A stretch of 64,000 bases of DNA from Trichobilharzia szidati (GCA_944472155.2 OX235277.1:29956804-30020803); one strand, 5' to 3'; counted from the first letter of the stretch, positions 11,876-23,484 are shown. Made by a program: numbers and translations. The notes: a model not told the origin generated them from the sequence alone.

Positions 11876-12750
11876 AAAAAGTATGGATTAGCAACTAGTG
11901 AAATTCATAGAGACTCATAAACTAAAGTAAGGACAGAGTGTAATCATCTAGATCAGCACTAAATCAGCTCTAATTAGTAGAACAAGTGAAACAGATAGAC
12001 TGAAACAGTTTTTAAGGTTGCTCATATATGTCAGTCATCATAAGAACAATTCTAAACGTTTACAAAGAAACATATAACGAATGTTAAAAAGTGGTTAATT
12101 AATAATATCATGAAACAGAGGAGTTTCTGAAAAGTTCAAACTTAGACAGAAAAACTTATTAAGTGAAGGATTAGTCAAAGACATTCAACACTGAGCTTCG
12201 AAGGATCTTAAGTTAGACCTTAGTTTTGTACATACAGCTGAAAGGGATAAGTTTCGAAACTATAGTTTCACACAGAAAAAAAAACAGAATTTTTTGTGAA
12301 CATAGGTAAACTGGGTAAAAACATAGCGTTTCATTGGGCAAAGTGGGAAAGAGTGGGATATTTCTGGAAATAAAGTAGGTGGCATACGTCACGTGGGTAA
12401 TAGTGGCTAGTTCTTTTCAAAAACGCGAGTGAAATTCAAAAATGTGAATAATCTATCTTCTGAAAACGTGGGGAAATCATGGAAAAATGGGTAAAAAATG
12501 TTTTGACAAAATGAGGAAAGGGAAAATAATGAGTAGCAACATGGGGAAAGTGTGTATTTTATGTTGTATTTTACCCACCTGTTATCAGCGTCTCATCCGT
12601 TCAAAAGTGCCTATTTTCCCGTTTCCCTCACTTCACTTTACCCCTTTGGATTCTCCCTGGATTCTGTTGTTTAAGAAATAGTCAAACATATATGTCCATC
12701 TAGTGTACCTTACCAACATATTTTTTCTCGTTTGTTTTACTGTTTTACAG
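11876..12750 (+). other. Intron end before the TM exon
   Basis: No exon or repeat was recognised. 12270-12560 is rich in GGGAAA/GGGTAAA words. The last 30 bases form a strong pyrimidine tract ending TTTTACAG at 12750. Confidence 0.4.
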
Positions 12751-12875
12751 TCATCCAAAATTCAGAAAAGAATTCGCAATCCCAATAGCTGTTGTTCTGA
12801 TTACATTGTCAATCGTAGTTGTCGTAGTTTTACTCGTCTATCATTATCGAAGAAAACGACGAAATAAACAAACCC
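12751..12875 (+). CDS. Exon encoding the transmembrane segment of a single-pass membrane protein
   Basis: Flanked by a strong acceptor (TTTTACTGTTTTACAG) and a consensus donor (GTAAGT). The 125-nt exon opens with one base finishing a codon, reads HPKFRKEFAIPIAVVLI and onward, and leaves one base. Residues from about 9 to 32 form a roughly 23-residue hydrophobic helix rich in Val/Leu/Ile, followed by YHYRRKRRNK, a basic stop-transfer segment. The positive-inside rule puts the C-terminal side in the cytoplasm. Its last base C joins CA of the exon at 14700 to give Pro. Known family not recognised; a schistosome surface or egg membrane protein is possible but unproven. No upstream ectodomain exon was found except the possible 10-nt one at 4116. 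Confidence 0.75.
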
Positions 12876-13239
12876 GTAAGTCTGAATTATTCAAATGATA
12901 GCGGACATCTGGTTTCAAACTGTTTGTACATCAGTTTACATCAGAACCACATGAAGTATTAGGAAACACTGGAAAGAATAATTGGTGAACAAACAATGAC
13001 TTCATCAGGTCCTGCAGTTATATATGCATAATAGTTAAAGAATTATTGTGGTTATCGTCAACATTAATGTTTTTTTAAATGACATTCACTGAAGGTCAAA
13101 ATATGCGCATGCTATGATAGGAATAAATATAAGACTGAAATGAGTATTGGGTAAATTAAGAAAAATAATAGAGAATTTACGAATTTATAGGTTTCACATA
13201 GGGTCAGAGTTGAAATAATAACTAAATCTGTCTCTTTTG

Positions 13240-13490
13240 TACACAGAGTTCAGGTTGTCTTAAGCGGAGTGCAATGGCCCTTGCTGTTCAGAGCATTTAG
13301 CGCCCAGAGTTCTTTGGCACTTTATTCGTAACTCGATGGAGAACAGGAAAAGATTCTTCAACACTAGATTTAGACGAGATGGTCGAATATCCCGAGCACG
13401 AAAAGCTGGGTTTTTTAGAGCAACAGTCAATATAACTTGCTCCACAGGGGTAGTTGAGCTGATAGGTACAAGAAGAGGCGACTGACATAG
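13240..13490 (-). pseudogene. Penelope-like element GIY-YIG fragment, decayed
   Basis: The minus strand reads CTYQLNYPCGASYIDC, matching the Cys-rich lead of the GIY-YIG domain seen at 5345-5730, then drifts through frameshifts. The 3' end (about 13240-13300) matches 48120-48250. Confidence 0.5.
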
Positions 13491-13614
13491 TTACTTTATC
13501 TTTTAATTAAGAAGTCACAACGGATCGTGTGTGAAATGTGATTTGCTTCTTATCAGTATTAAAAGTTCTTCGAATCAGTTTTCTGAGTTTTTTGATTATT
13601 ATTTCACTTGATAC

Positions 13615-13795
13615 ATTACACATGGTTCGATTCCCGGTCAACACACTTCCAAACTCCACCTAGCCGGTAGTAAATCTAAAAAAATGGTAAGGTTAGGCAT
13701 GAGGCTTACCCCATAAGAAGAGAGGAGCTCCTGGAACTGCGAAGCTTAAAGCCTGCAGTCTTATGTTCCACTCAGAAATCAAAGGAATGAAAAAA
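13615..13795 (+). repeat. tRNA-headed SINE, 5'-truncated
   Basis: Starts at the B box (GGTTCGATTCCCGG), continues with the 'CACCTAGCCGGTAGTAAATC' body and ends 'TCTTATGTTCCACTCAGAAA' plus A-rich sequence. The last 20 bases resemble the RTE LINE 3' tail. Confidence 0.6.
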
Positions 13796-14414
13796 CAAAT
13801 GCTACCTAGTCGAAATGTGAGGATATAAGTTTACATTTTAAAATGAAAATAGCCTCAGAATATTATTTCTTCAACCCATATATTTTGTGTGTTGTCCAAC
13901 AACTCAGCAAATAAATAAAAGATGTATCTATTCAGTAAGTTTCCGTATCATTTCAGTTATCTAGATTATTATCTACTGTATCGCTTATATAAGATTGTGT
14001 TTGACACTGCGTGTCATCACTGATACCATCATCATAACTGCCATTACTTATGCACAAATGGGTCTTATTATCCTCTAATTCAGATCAGAAGAAGATGTTT
14101 ACTTGCTTGGTGAGATCTTAAGACAAGGGACAAATCGAATTTAAGCACATTGACAGTATTAGTACCAGAAAACTTGAGGCTAATGGCATCTTGTGCATTC
14201 ACACTTCTGAATGAATGACGGTAATTTCATAAATGCAGGACAAATGCCACACTCTCGTTCTGGAGATTACCGTCGATGGAAGTATAGAAAAATGGTTATA
14301 ATTATTTACAATGATAATTGATACACAAAAATTGAATGACTTTTTAGATAAACAGATATGAACAAATCAAGTCACTTCCTTTCAAAAACCATTTGTTTCA
14401 AACTGTAGTATGTG

Positions 14415-14640
14415 TTTTTGTATTCCTTTGCGTTCAGAGAGAAACCTAGGGCTTCAATCTTGAGTTTTTTTGCACAGTGGGGTTGCTAGCTTCACACCTT
14501 GCGTTCTTGCCTTACCAGGCTTACTACTACCGGGAGAGCCACATGTTAGCGATGCTTGGGCCAGGAATCGAACTCCACACCACATGTGATGCAATTGGCA
14601 AGCATTCTATTACTGAACGACAGACGTAGTATGGTACATG
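14415..14640 (-). repeat. tRNA-headed SINE, near complete
   Basis: Minus strand: tRNA-like head with 'GTTCGATTCCTGGCCCAAGC' B-box area, body, and tail 'GAAGCCCTAGGTTTCTCTCT'. Same family as 13615-13795 but opposite orientation, 0.6 kb away in the same intron. Confidence 0.6.
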
Positions 14641-14699
14641 TCTATATCTGCCTTATACATAAATATTACTTTTTAATTAATTTTTTTTGTGTTTCTTAG

Positions 14700-14950
14700 C
14701 AGAGCCATCAGTTAATGCTGTAAGCCATTCAAAGTACAAAACTGATGATATGGTAAAGCCAAAACAGAATGTTGGAATTGTACCGGATTCAAGTAAAACT
14801 TATCCCAGCTATGAAATTGCTTCACTTAGTACAGCTGCACCACCAGTAGGTACACCTCCTCCAGTTTATAATATTCCTGTAGTAGGTGGAAGATCCACAA
14901 CTCCGCGTAATCCAACTATGCCACCGTTACCACCACAACAGAATCAATAA
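14700..14950 (+). CDS. Terminal exon: proline-rich cytoplasmic tail with PPxY motif
   Basis: After acceptor TTTCTTAG, the two bases CA complete a Pro codon started by the TM exon, then 82 codons run to TAA at 14948-14950. The tail begins EPSVNAVSHSKYKTDD, has two Tyr-Pro elements (YPSYE) and the stretch PPVGTPPPVYNIPVVGG, where PPVY fits the PPxY ligand of WW domains. It ends MPPLPPQQNQ, with PPLPP resembling an SH3-type ligand. Such motifs usually recruit ubiquitin ligases or adaptors in the cytoplasm; this role is inferred from motif only. Frame, splice phase and composition agree with the TM exon, so I treat both as one gene. No canonical AATAAA was noticed within the next 200 bases. Confidence 0.75.
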
Positions 14951-15234
14951 TATTAAATTGAAGAGGTGAGAAAATTGCGAAGTTTTGTGACGATTACGTT
15001 TTTCATTTTGACATATATATATGTATATATATTTGTAGGTGTATGTTTATATTGATTGGTTGTATGCCTTATGATGTATTCTTCTTTCGTCATTTTTAAC
15101 TTACCTGTTTGTTGAACTAACATTTAGCCACTGATTTTAATGTATTGTGTCTACTTGATGGTTAAACATAATTTACAAATCACGTGGTAATAAGTCTATT
15201 GACAGTAGGTCATCAGTACCAAAATGTCAAAGGA
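14951..15234 (+). other. Probable 3' UTR and downstream flank
   Basis: AT-rich sequence after the stop codon, with a short TATATATATG repeat near 15013-15032. No clear polyadenylation hexamer was seen. Confidence 0.3.
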
Positions 15235-16050
15235 GCAGTAATTTATTATCATACCTTTATGTTCCAAGTGGAACATACAGCTTCAACAGAACATCTCAAT
15301 TTATTCTTCTTCTCTGCAGTCCTATTTCAGCTGGCTCCAGGATTGCCCGTAAGCTGTCATCTCCTAATCACACGATCTCCTCCATGTCACATTTGGACTC
15401 ACGTACAACTCGCCGTTTTCCATCCGTGATGAAGTCAAAGGCTTAGGGCATGATATCACTCAATGGTCTCCTCACCATGTGTCCAATCCATCACTGTTTT
15501 GTCCTGCGTATTTCTTGGGCAAAAGATTGCTGGTTGCTTCGTTGACAAAGCTCTTTTTGCTTATCCAATCCAACTCACCATCTGATTTTCAGTATGCGAA
15601 GAACTCAGTAGATGTTGGTGATACACCGATTCTCTGAACCATATGGAAGCACTGAGTGACTTGATATCAGTGCTGTCATTATTCCAGAGGAGACCGGGTC
15701 CCAATACATAAGAGCTTTTGATACTGTTTATGACATTATGGTTGCCAGTTTCTCAGTGTGCTTGTGGTTGTTCTTTGGATGACTGGAGTAGACTATTTAC
15801 TCTCCAGTTAAAAATTCAGAAAGTCCACTACCATTCCAACTGCTCTAAAAGATTCAGAACACTTCTATATCATATCTTCTCATTTTTTGACAATCCGAAT
15901 GGCCTTCTTAATTTCGAGCATCGTTTGGGCATTCTGTGTCCTCATGCTTATTTGTGCTTTCATCGAGAGAAGACACATCGGCTGACTGGTTTCCCAAAGG
16001 TTTTCACCAGCCCCTGCGTCATTTCGGATCTCCAGTTCCAGTGAAGGACA
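15235..16050 (-). pseudogene. Internally deleted RTE-type LINE
   Basis: On the minus strand, 16050-15670 matches the start of the LINE at 27800: a reading frame near 'MKAQISMRTQNAQTM', then endonuclease-like 'SSWNGSGLSEFLTGE' and the SHPK..HKHTE segment in broken frames, up to an IMTA-like position near 15668. It then passes directly to the C-terminal RT region (residues like IKSLSASIW, counterpart of the 'SNVKSVLLYGSE' segment) and on to the 3' tail at 15240. Most of the endonuclease and all of the RT palm are absent, so about 2 kb has been lost internally while both ends remain. A shape expected of a non-autonomous derivative. Confidence 0.6.
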
Positions 16051-16259
16051 AGTTTATTTTTGACATTTTTTCTGTGCCTTAAATTTTCTCTAGCAACCTT
16101 GTTGATTTTCCGGGAAATTATTGTAACAATAACTGGGGTAAAAATAGTTATATCATGAAATCATGAGAATTTAAAAATGAGGGTTACACAATTGTACATA
16201 CCACTGACTTATTGATATGAGTATCTGGATACCGTTCACATTGAACAGTAGTACTTACT

Positions 16260-16425
16260 AGACAGATTGAGGTTATATGAACACCCGATATTCGTCGCAC
16301 TGGTTTGGAGTTGAGCTCATCAGCGTGTCTGCCCAGTTTGGCTTAGCTCGGAGAACTGAATCACTTCAAATCACCAGTGGAATGGTTAGCTACTTCGTCA
16401 AACTGGTAATACATTGAATTCAAAG
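16260..16425 (-). repeat. Hammerhead-type SINE, family D
   Basis: Minus strand contains ACACGCTGATGAGCTCAAC with an intact CUGAUGAG box, then GTGCGACGAATATCGGGTG where the GAAA box has become GAAT and the cleavage triplet GTC has become ATC. Upstream tRNA-like region matches 46830-46905. Confidence 0.5.
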
Positions 16426-16914
16426 ACGTAACTAGGATCAAATATTTTTTCAGTCAATTGTTTTTTTCCAAATGTTGAAAGCACTAAGCGACAGCAAACT
16501 TTTGTTCACAGACCATTTAGAGAGAAAAAACATTACCACTCTACGATTTTGTTAGTTACACAATCCAATATGCAATTAGTTCTTCTTCGTGAAGGACTCG
16601 TAAAATCTCAGTTTCTGACTCCAGTTTACAAAAGATAGCCGTGAGACTCAAAATGAAAATATTGTGTATAGTGTAATATATAAACACTTACTCCATAGAG
16701 TGAAGTATTTGACTTCATTGATTTGTTTCAAATATTCAAATGTGTACACAAATGACAAATGTGTATTTCTAATACATAAGACAGCAAAGTTAAACTCTAG
16801 ACCTGAGAATGCTCAGCCACAACAAAGCAGAGAAACTAAGTAAATAACACTATATTCATGAAAAAAGTGTTGATTGAAGTCTAATGATATTAAACAGGAT
16901 ACCTCGTTAGTTTT
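16426..16914. other. Intergenic, nothing recognised
   Basis: AT-rich; no exon, repeat family or RNA gene was recognised. Confidence 0.3.
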
Positions 16915-17130
16915 AGGCTAGGCTAGGTAAAGATTAGGGTTAGGTTTAGTCTAGGATCAGTTACGGCTATGTCAACCTACTTAGGGAGATATAGGTGTTG
17001 GCTAAGGATGGATTAGAGTGAGGACAAAGTTAAGGAACCGAGTTTACTTTTCAGCTCATTGGCTGTTTCTGAGGTTATTGGTCCGTTCGCGTCTTTAGTG
17101 TGTCTGAATTTGGACTTTGTCCATAAAACC
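16915..17130 (+). repeat. Unclassified repeat R2, copy 2
   Basis: Matches 7320-7510. The start contains GATTAGGGTTAGG, a short telomere-like run. The downstream 'GTTAAGGAACCGAGTTTAC' and TTTCTGAGGTTATTGG blocks match copy 1. Confidence 0.45.
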
Positions 17131-17794
17131 TATTTCTGTACGTTATATCCATGAAAATGGAAAACATCTCAGTAGTGATCACTGTCTTTCGGGATATTAC
17201 ATTACTTTATTAGTTACAAATCATTATAGAACTCATTGTATACATATTCCTACTGTATTTAATAATATTTAAAACATAAATAACTAACTGTCCCATAGTT
17301 GCATGCAGTATTTGTGTACTAATAACTCTGGAGAATATATATTTATATATCCTCTCGTCAGTATACCATAACTGCTGACGTTATACACACAACCACTGAT
17401 TCGTGCTATTAACATGTTCTACCGGTCAAAAGATGTCATAATATGTTGACAACATGACATGCACTGTCCTTTTAAAAGTTTTAGACGTATCAAAACCACT
17501 GAATTCCAAACAATATCTGCAAGACCGTATACGGAAAAACTTATAAGTGAATACAGAATTGTTTTTACATAACTTTTTTAGTTTCAAAACCAGTTTTATT
17601 AGTAAAAAAATATCACAGACTGAAAATCAGACCAGAAAACTAACCAGCGTTCCATTGTTTTTTTCAGAAGTTTGTTTATAGTTTTCTTCTCTCTGTGGTC
17701 ATAAACAGTGGACTTTTAAAAAAACAATAACAACAACAACAGTTCTGAACATTTTACAACAAAGCAGGTCTTAAAGTTTTGGTTCTCAGGGATT
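17131..17794. other. Intergenic, nothing recognised
   Basis: AT-rich, small CAA run near 17728-17742. No coding signature. Confidence 0.3.
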
Positions 17795-18140
17795 TGATTG
17801 ATTTCAAGATTGATCACGAGCTGATTTAAATTAGAGAATCATTGAAAAATGGCTGGAGGTACTGGACAGCTCTTTCATCCTTGTGTGAGGTTCTTTATCA
17901 GTACGCACCCATAACCCCTCTAGTACTCACTACTGACTGGCTACAAGATGAATATGCTTGAAGTTCTACTGAGAATTTCCCATAAGTGGAATTCACCGAG
18001 CGCGTATGAAGATAAATACTTACTGACAACATTGGCAGGCGGTGGCGCTAAAACTAGCGAATCGATGGAAGTTAGAAGCTATGGGTCATTGGATTTCACT
18101 GTAGTGGGTTGTTAACACCACACTCATCCTTCCCTTATTT
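17795..18140. repeat. Hammerhead-variant SINE, family B, inverted composite
   Basis: 17795-17912 carries the 3' half on the minus strand ('GGTTCTTTATCAGTACGCAC' is the antisense of the ribozyme region). 17915-18120 carries the middle of the unit on the + strand, including GGCTACAAGATGAATATGC and the 'GCGAATCGATGGAAGTTAGA' block. Confidence 0.5.
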
Positions 18141-18319
18141 TTGACGTTAACCATCATCTACCCATCGGTGTATTTTGAAGACTTCTGAAATGAATCAACT
18201 TAGATAAAATGGTCACAGAAATTTATTTTCCATATTTTAGTAATTAGCAACCTAACGGTATTGATGAACAATGTTTATAAATCTGTGCAGTTTGTCGTGC
18301 AATAATAAAATCATTTTTT

Positions 18320-18770
18320 ATCACAGATTGATATTAGTTAGAGAACAGGTGAAAACTATGGAGCACTGGACATCTGCTTTGTCTTAGTTAAGGATGAAGT
18401 TACCCAAGATTCTAATGAGAAGTTATAAACACTGGAGTAACCACCAGGTCGAGTGTGAGGACAAATGCCCGCCGATGCCATTTGCTGGCAACATCACTGT
18501 AAACCACGAATTGACAGCAACCGGAATTCATAGATCGACGACTGGATTCCATCCCAGTTGTTCAACGGTCTACGCGCTTGCTCTCTAACCTAAAGGTCCT
18601 GCGTTTGGTCTCTGGGCCGGAGGTGCGTGTTGGTGAGAAGTCTCAGACCACCACAAATGAGCCTTTCAGTACTCAGTGGTTTTCAGTGGTTCTCTGACTG
18701 ATGTCAGTTGTTGATGATACTTGAAACCAATCAAATGCCTACAAACTAACACTTGAAAATAACGAAATCA
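18320..18770 (+). repeat. Hammerhead-variant SINE, family B
   Basis: 18325-18390 is antisense 3' body; from 18395 a full + strand unit follows. The tRNA-like head is at about 18550-18620 ('TTGTTCAACGGTCTACGCG'), the ribozyme region at 18630-18680 has a degraded core (GGTGAGAAGTCTCAGACC), and the 3' body runs to 18760. Confidence 0.5.
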
Positions 18771-18919
18771 TTTGCCGCCCCCTATTAGTCTACCCAAACA
18801 TGAAAAGCTGCAATAGGAACTAGATATTCATTCTAACATAAATTTCTTAGATATCATTATATGCAACCTAATCAAAAAGATTTACAGGTTTGATTCACTA
18901 CTACAGGCTTTTTCTTTCT

Positions 18920-19155
18920 TTCCCCTTCTGAGTAGAACATACAGCTCCAAGATTCAGCTTTGAAGCTTCAGTACCTGTAGTGGTGTTGTCTGTTACGGAG
19001 TGGGTTCGCTAGCCTCACGCCAAACCTTCCATCTTTACTGAGTTTACTATTATTTAACAGAAGTTTAGTAGTATGTCAGCTGGCAGTCTTCCTCAGAACA
19101 TGTTCGTGCTTGATAGACATTGTACCACTGAACTACCAGTGTGGTAGCACAAGAT
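18920..19155 (-). repeat. tRNA-headed SINE, near complete
   Basis: Minus strand: head 'CACTGGTAGTTCAGTGGTAC', body, then tail with GTATGTTCTACTCAGAAG. Same family as 23485-23735. Confidence 0.6.
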
Positions 19156-20114
19156 TTTAGCTTTACATAACTCCTGTATTCATACTAATCACACACTAGA
19201 GCATGACAAAATCATTTTACTTTTTGTGAAGAACATCTATCACACAACTTATGCATAATGCTTTAATATGAATTTGTTGATATACTGAGGCTCCTAACTT
19301 GCCTGAGGGTCGGATAATTATACGTTTCATTGATCGGAAGGTCTGGAGTTTCGGACTAGCCTAAATGATGTTTGCAGGTATAAAAATTTACAACTATTCG
19401 ACAAGAGAGTATTCAATGCACTTTCTAAGTCGATCAGTTGTAATCACTTTACAGTGTTCACAGCCAAGACTGTTCATATATCCTTCATTGAAATTTTCAT
19501 TGAAAGTCATGTGTCCATCATTTACCAACAACTGTCCAATGTGTATCACAGTTTGTAATGAAGTTTATCGTTAAATGAGTTTCAAAGACTAATTACAACA
19601 CCAGAAAGTAAGTTACTAAGCTTTTCAGGAAAAAAACAAGCACTAAAACATCTCAGATGCTCATGGGTAATCTGTATATTAAGCTTCTTCTGTGTGTTGT
19701 GTATGTTCGTGTGTGCAGGTCACTCAGGCACAGTACTTTGTGTCTAGGTTTTCGTCGTCAAACAGTTGGTCTGAGCGTTAACTCAAGTGTTTTAGCAGTA
19801 AAGCTTAACACTATAAGACACTCCTACTGTCAATTAACTTGTAATTTTTGGTAAGGAAAGCCAAGTGACGTAATAATAGAAAGTGATGTTTCAGTATTAG
19901 GATTTCCACAGAACCAGATACTATTCTCGTCAAAGAAAAGCATTACATTTACACACACACACACACTGATAATCATTGTTTCATTAGTCCAATTAAGGAG
20001 AAGAAAAACGCTTCCACCTCAACACTTATTAACTGATTTAAGCAAACAAGAAATTTCTGAAGGTTTATTGTTCATCTGTTGATGATAGGGAAGTATAAAT
20101 ATATATTTATTTTA
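19156..20114. other. Intergenic with a CA repeat
   Basis: Short ORFs (65-69 codons) at 19365 and 19657 have no domain signature. A CA microsatellite lies at 19952-19968. Confidence 0.3.
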
Positions 20115-20605
20115 GCAAACTTTGTTGCGAATTTTCGACTCCAATGTGAATTCAATGCTACTTACTATACGGATCAGACATTCGGTGCGTCACGAAGGGC
20201 ACTTCGAACAAACTGCAGACTTTCATCAACAGCTGTCTTCACTCACTACTCAAGATCAGATGGCCGGCCATAAAAGGTCAGCAACAGGGATCTCTGGGAG
20301 CAAACCAACCTAGCAGGAAACCATTGTGCAACAAATAAGCAGGAAGAAATGGAGGCGGACTGGCCACACTGAGAAAACCATCAAGTGACATCACACGACA
20401 GGCCCTCGAGTGAAACCCGAATGGGAAGTGGCGAGTTGGTCGTCAGTGCTACGGTGACATGGAGGATGTGCTGCAAAGAGGAGATAAAAGCATGTCGGCA
20501 GACGTGGAGCCAGGTGAAAACGTTAGCAGAGAACCAAAGGCAGTGGAAACGTGCAGCTGAAGCCCTATGTTCATCTAGGAATTGAAGGAAACAATAATAA
20601 TAATT
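20115..20605 (+). pseudogene. RTE-type LINE 3' end
   Basis: The + strand follows the end of the LINE at 53685-55270: 'IFDSNVNSMLLT', then 'QTADFHQQLSSL', 'SLGANQPS' and 'GSGELVVSATVTWR' in shifting frames, ending 'GAAGCCCTATGTTCATCTAG' and an ATAATAATAA tail. 5'-truncated well after the RT core. Confidence 0.65.
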
Positions 20606-20639
20606 ATCACTGCAGTATATTTTTAAATTTATATGTACA

Positions 20640-20865
20640 AATGCACAGTGTGTCGGTAGTTCAGTGGTCCAAGATGTTAGCCAACAGCTCATGTAGCCTT
20701 GGTTCGATTCCCGGCAGAAACACCCCTAAACCTTGTTTAACTGTTAGTAAACCCAAAAGAGAGGGAAGGTTGCATGTGAGACTAGCAACCCCATTAAAGA
20801 GAAAATAAACTGAAGCTAGAGAACTTCTGCTTTACTAGAAACCCAAAGGAATGAATATATGAACA
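20640..20865 (+). repeat. tRNA-headed SINE, near complete
   Basis: Head 'GTCGGTAGTTCAGTGGTCCA' with B box GGTTCGATTCCCGG, body with AAAAGAGAGGGAAGGTT, and tail 'CTTTACTAGAAACCCAAAGG' that parallels the LINE tail. Lies directly downstream of a LINE tail. Confidence 0.65.
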
Positions 20866-21099
20866 GATATGATTGAAATTTTTTGTCGTACTTACCTACT
20901 GGAAGTAAATAAATCATATTCAAGCTGAAATCAGTTGAAGGCAATATTTACAACACACTGCATACAGATGATCGTTTCCAAATATTATGACAACCAGTGT
21001 TGTTCAAAGAAGAGCTTCTAGTATTGTTACAGTCATTAACAGCTTCGACTGGAAGTACAAACTGTTAGTTTCAAGTGTTGATTTGCAGGGAATTTATTT

Positions 21100-21400
21100 A
21101 TTACAGGTTTGATCACTAGGTTATATGAGTTTGAGAACCACTGCAAACTGGGAAGTACTGTTTTTTGGGGCTGTGCAGAAGTACACAACCCCGACCCACC
21201 ATACCACGGATCGAACCCAGAACCTTCAGATTACGAGATGACTCCATTGATCATTCAGCCAATAGGACGGAATCCAGAGGTCAGCCAGTGAATTCTAGCT
21301 CCTACCAGTTTGCAATATATAGCACGACTGCCAGCCAATATCAACGGCGAGTAACTGTTCTCTTAGATGACTTGGTAGACGCCAATGGCCACTAATTCTC
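21100..21400 (-). repeat. Hammerhead-variant SINE, family B, decayed
   Basis: Minus-strand tRNA-like head with 'GGTTCTGGGTTCGATCCGTG' (B box) and the 'GTGAGAATTAGTGGCCATTG' region. The ribozyme core is not recognisable. Confidence 0.5.
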
Positions 21401-21499
21401 ACTAGGTAATTTCCAGCATAAATCGCGCAGACAAACACTTGAAAATTAATCTGACTTTCACTGGTAACATATACGTATGAGATAATGTATATGGATTCG

Positions 21500-21735
21500 A
21501 CATGCTCTGGGGCGATCGTATAGTGACATTACTCTCAAGGCAGGCCATCGAGTGGAACCTGAGTGAGAAACGATGAGGCAGACGTGAGTCGCACGGTGAT
21601 ATGGAGATGATCGTGTAAGAAGGAAATAAAGGCTTATGGGCGGTATTCGAACCAGATAAAGATGATTCCAGAGAACAGTTTATCAAGGAGGTGCTCTTGA
21701 AGCCCTATGTTCTACTCGGAATTCATGGGATTAAT
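21500..21735 (+). pseudogene. RTE-type LINE extreme 3' end
   Basis: Begins near the ATCGTATAGTGACATTACTC block, then 'GGCAGGCCATCGAGTGGAAC' and ends 'TTGAAGCCCTATGTTCTACT'. Only about the last 230 bases of the element remain. Confidence 0.55.
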
Positions 21736-22744
21736 AATCATAGTCTAAGAGTGAACAGAAATTATTCTGAGACATGAAACTACAAGCTGATTATCAATTT
21801 CTACTAGTTTCTTTAGTTCTTTTCTGGAATTTCACGACGAATTTGACGAAATTTCGGGCGGAAATCTACGCAAATATATATTACAGGTAAAATAAAACCA
21901 GAGATATCTGAAATCTTATAAATATTTGTCGCCTATATATGAAAAGCATAAAAGAGTTATTTACAAACAGTAGTATTTTGTTTTTGTAGGCATATTCTGG
22001 ATTGGCATTGCTCACTACTCAAAAAATTCCTTCTGTAGAAGATTATTTTACCAAGTATACACATACATATATATAAATATGTGGATTAATTGATTCATTA
22101 TTTCTAATTCAGATTAGTTACATACATTAAGTTTGTGATTTCTACTGAATTCGATTTTGACTTTGATTTTGTTTTCTAATTTCATACGTGTAGATTGAAA
22201 TTCTTTTTTTATACACACCTACTATAGAAATTCTACATTTTCCAAGATTCTATCATATCGTTATTGTCTTTTAAGTTCTTTTTTCCATTAATTAATATTA
22301 ATATTACAGAAATATTCAACTAATTGTCTACTCAAGTCTTTCGTTCAATCTATGAAGAAAACAATTAAGTTAAGACCTCTCTACTGATGAGTAGTATAAA
22401 ACTGTACGATGTAAAAACCGTGAATAAAAAATACTAATCGTTTATTTCTCAACCAGTAAGGTCCGTGAGAAGACGGTAATGCTGTAATGTTTTAACTTAA
22501 ACTAATTGTTGTTTGTAAAACTTGAATTCCAAATTTATTAAGCGATTTTCTTAATTAATTGTCTGTTTTAATGATTTTTCGTATTTTCCTATTGTGTTAA
22601 ACATGCAGAAATATAATACATACATCTTTTTTCTCAGCAAATGATTCTTTACCGGCAAATAACTCCTATCTCCAGTGTCTTTATTAAGGTTTATTGATAC
22701 TGACTGACCAACTCACTTTCAACATAAAATATTTTCACAGATGT
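21736..22744. other. Intergenic, nothing recognised
   Basis: About 1 kb of AT-rich DNA with no recognisable exon, repeat or RNA gene. Confidence 0.35.
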
Positions 22745-23310
22745 GGAGAATTTCAATTTGATACACTCCATACAGCACACAAAGGGAGAGAAAAAAAGCA
22801 ATCCAAAGGAACCCCAATTAGCAGAAATTTACGGACGAAAGAATAGTAGGGCTGAAAAAAAGTGATGCTTTAGTGGATCTTGGATACTACACAAAGCGAA
22901 TGTATTTACTCCACAGAGAACAATTCCAAGTCATACGGTTATCAGTTTGCAGTCGTTGGTTCTTAATAGCCTGAGGATCCCATGCAGGTAATCTACACCT
23001 CCCTACATGGCTCAGATCAACTGTCAGAGACTTCATGGATAGACTCCATGTTTTAATTTGACGATACCTGACTCTTTTCCAACCTAATAATGTGTCAGCT
23101 TACATTCTTTGTCAAGGAAGGTGGTGGCTGGGCATGTTTGCCACGTGTCCTAACCATCTCAGTTAATATAGCTTCATCACCTCATCCACTAACTTACCTT
23201 TCTAACCTAACACTCTACGTCTAACCTCATTATTGCTTGCCAGATTTCGCCACTTAATACAGTTTATAGAGAACCGACAACATCTTTGGTCAAAGGTGAC
23301 TAACCTTTAC
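22745..23310 (-). pseudogene. LINE 3' end of the SR2-like family
   Basis: Minus strand reads 'NNEVRRRVLG', then LRWLGHVANMPSHHLP, WKRVRYRQIKTWSLSMKSLT and 'LSHVGRCRLPAWDP', the ordered C-terminal blocks of RTE LINE proteins of the type seen at 32740-34870. A 3' untranslated part with 'SSVNFC' to 'FLSPFVCC'-like residues matches 61355-61620. Stops and frameshifts throughout. Confidence 0.6.
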
Positions 23311-23484
23311 ATATCTTCGACATATTGTCATGTCTTACAACGTCATTTAGATCCCATTTTTCGATCACAAAAATAAGTGCCTTTTTCACAGGAAAATTAT
23401 GCCAGAGGCTCTTGCTGTTCAGATGAGATTTACTTGAAATTATGCTTTATAATCTCATTTTGAAAAACCGTAATGCTCATAATT

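Larger units (their letters stand above)
12876..14699 (+). other. 1.8-kb intron with PLE and SINE insertions
   Basis: Lies between the TM exon and the terminal exon of the + strand gene. Contains a PLE fragment (13240-13490) and two SINEs in opposite orientation (13615-13795, 14415-14640). The acceptor tract TTTTTTTTGTGTTTCTTAG ends at 14699. Confidence 0.6.

Noticed and set aside
16915..16960. Interstitial telomere
   Set aside because: Only about two TTAGGG-like units occur and the same stretch is part of repeat R2, so it is not a telomeric array.
22741..22860. Apparent exon after TTTTCACAG with a 40-codon open frame
   Set aside because: The same bases are the antisense of the 3' end of the SR2-like LINE at 22745-23310, which also matches 61355-61620.
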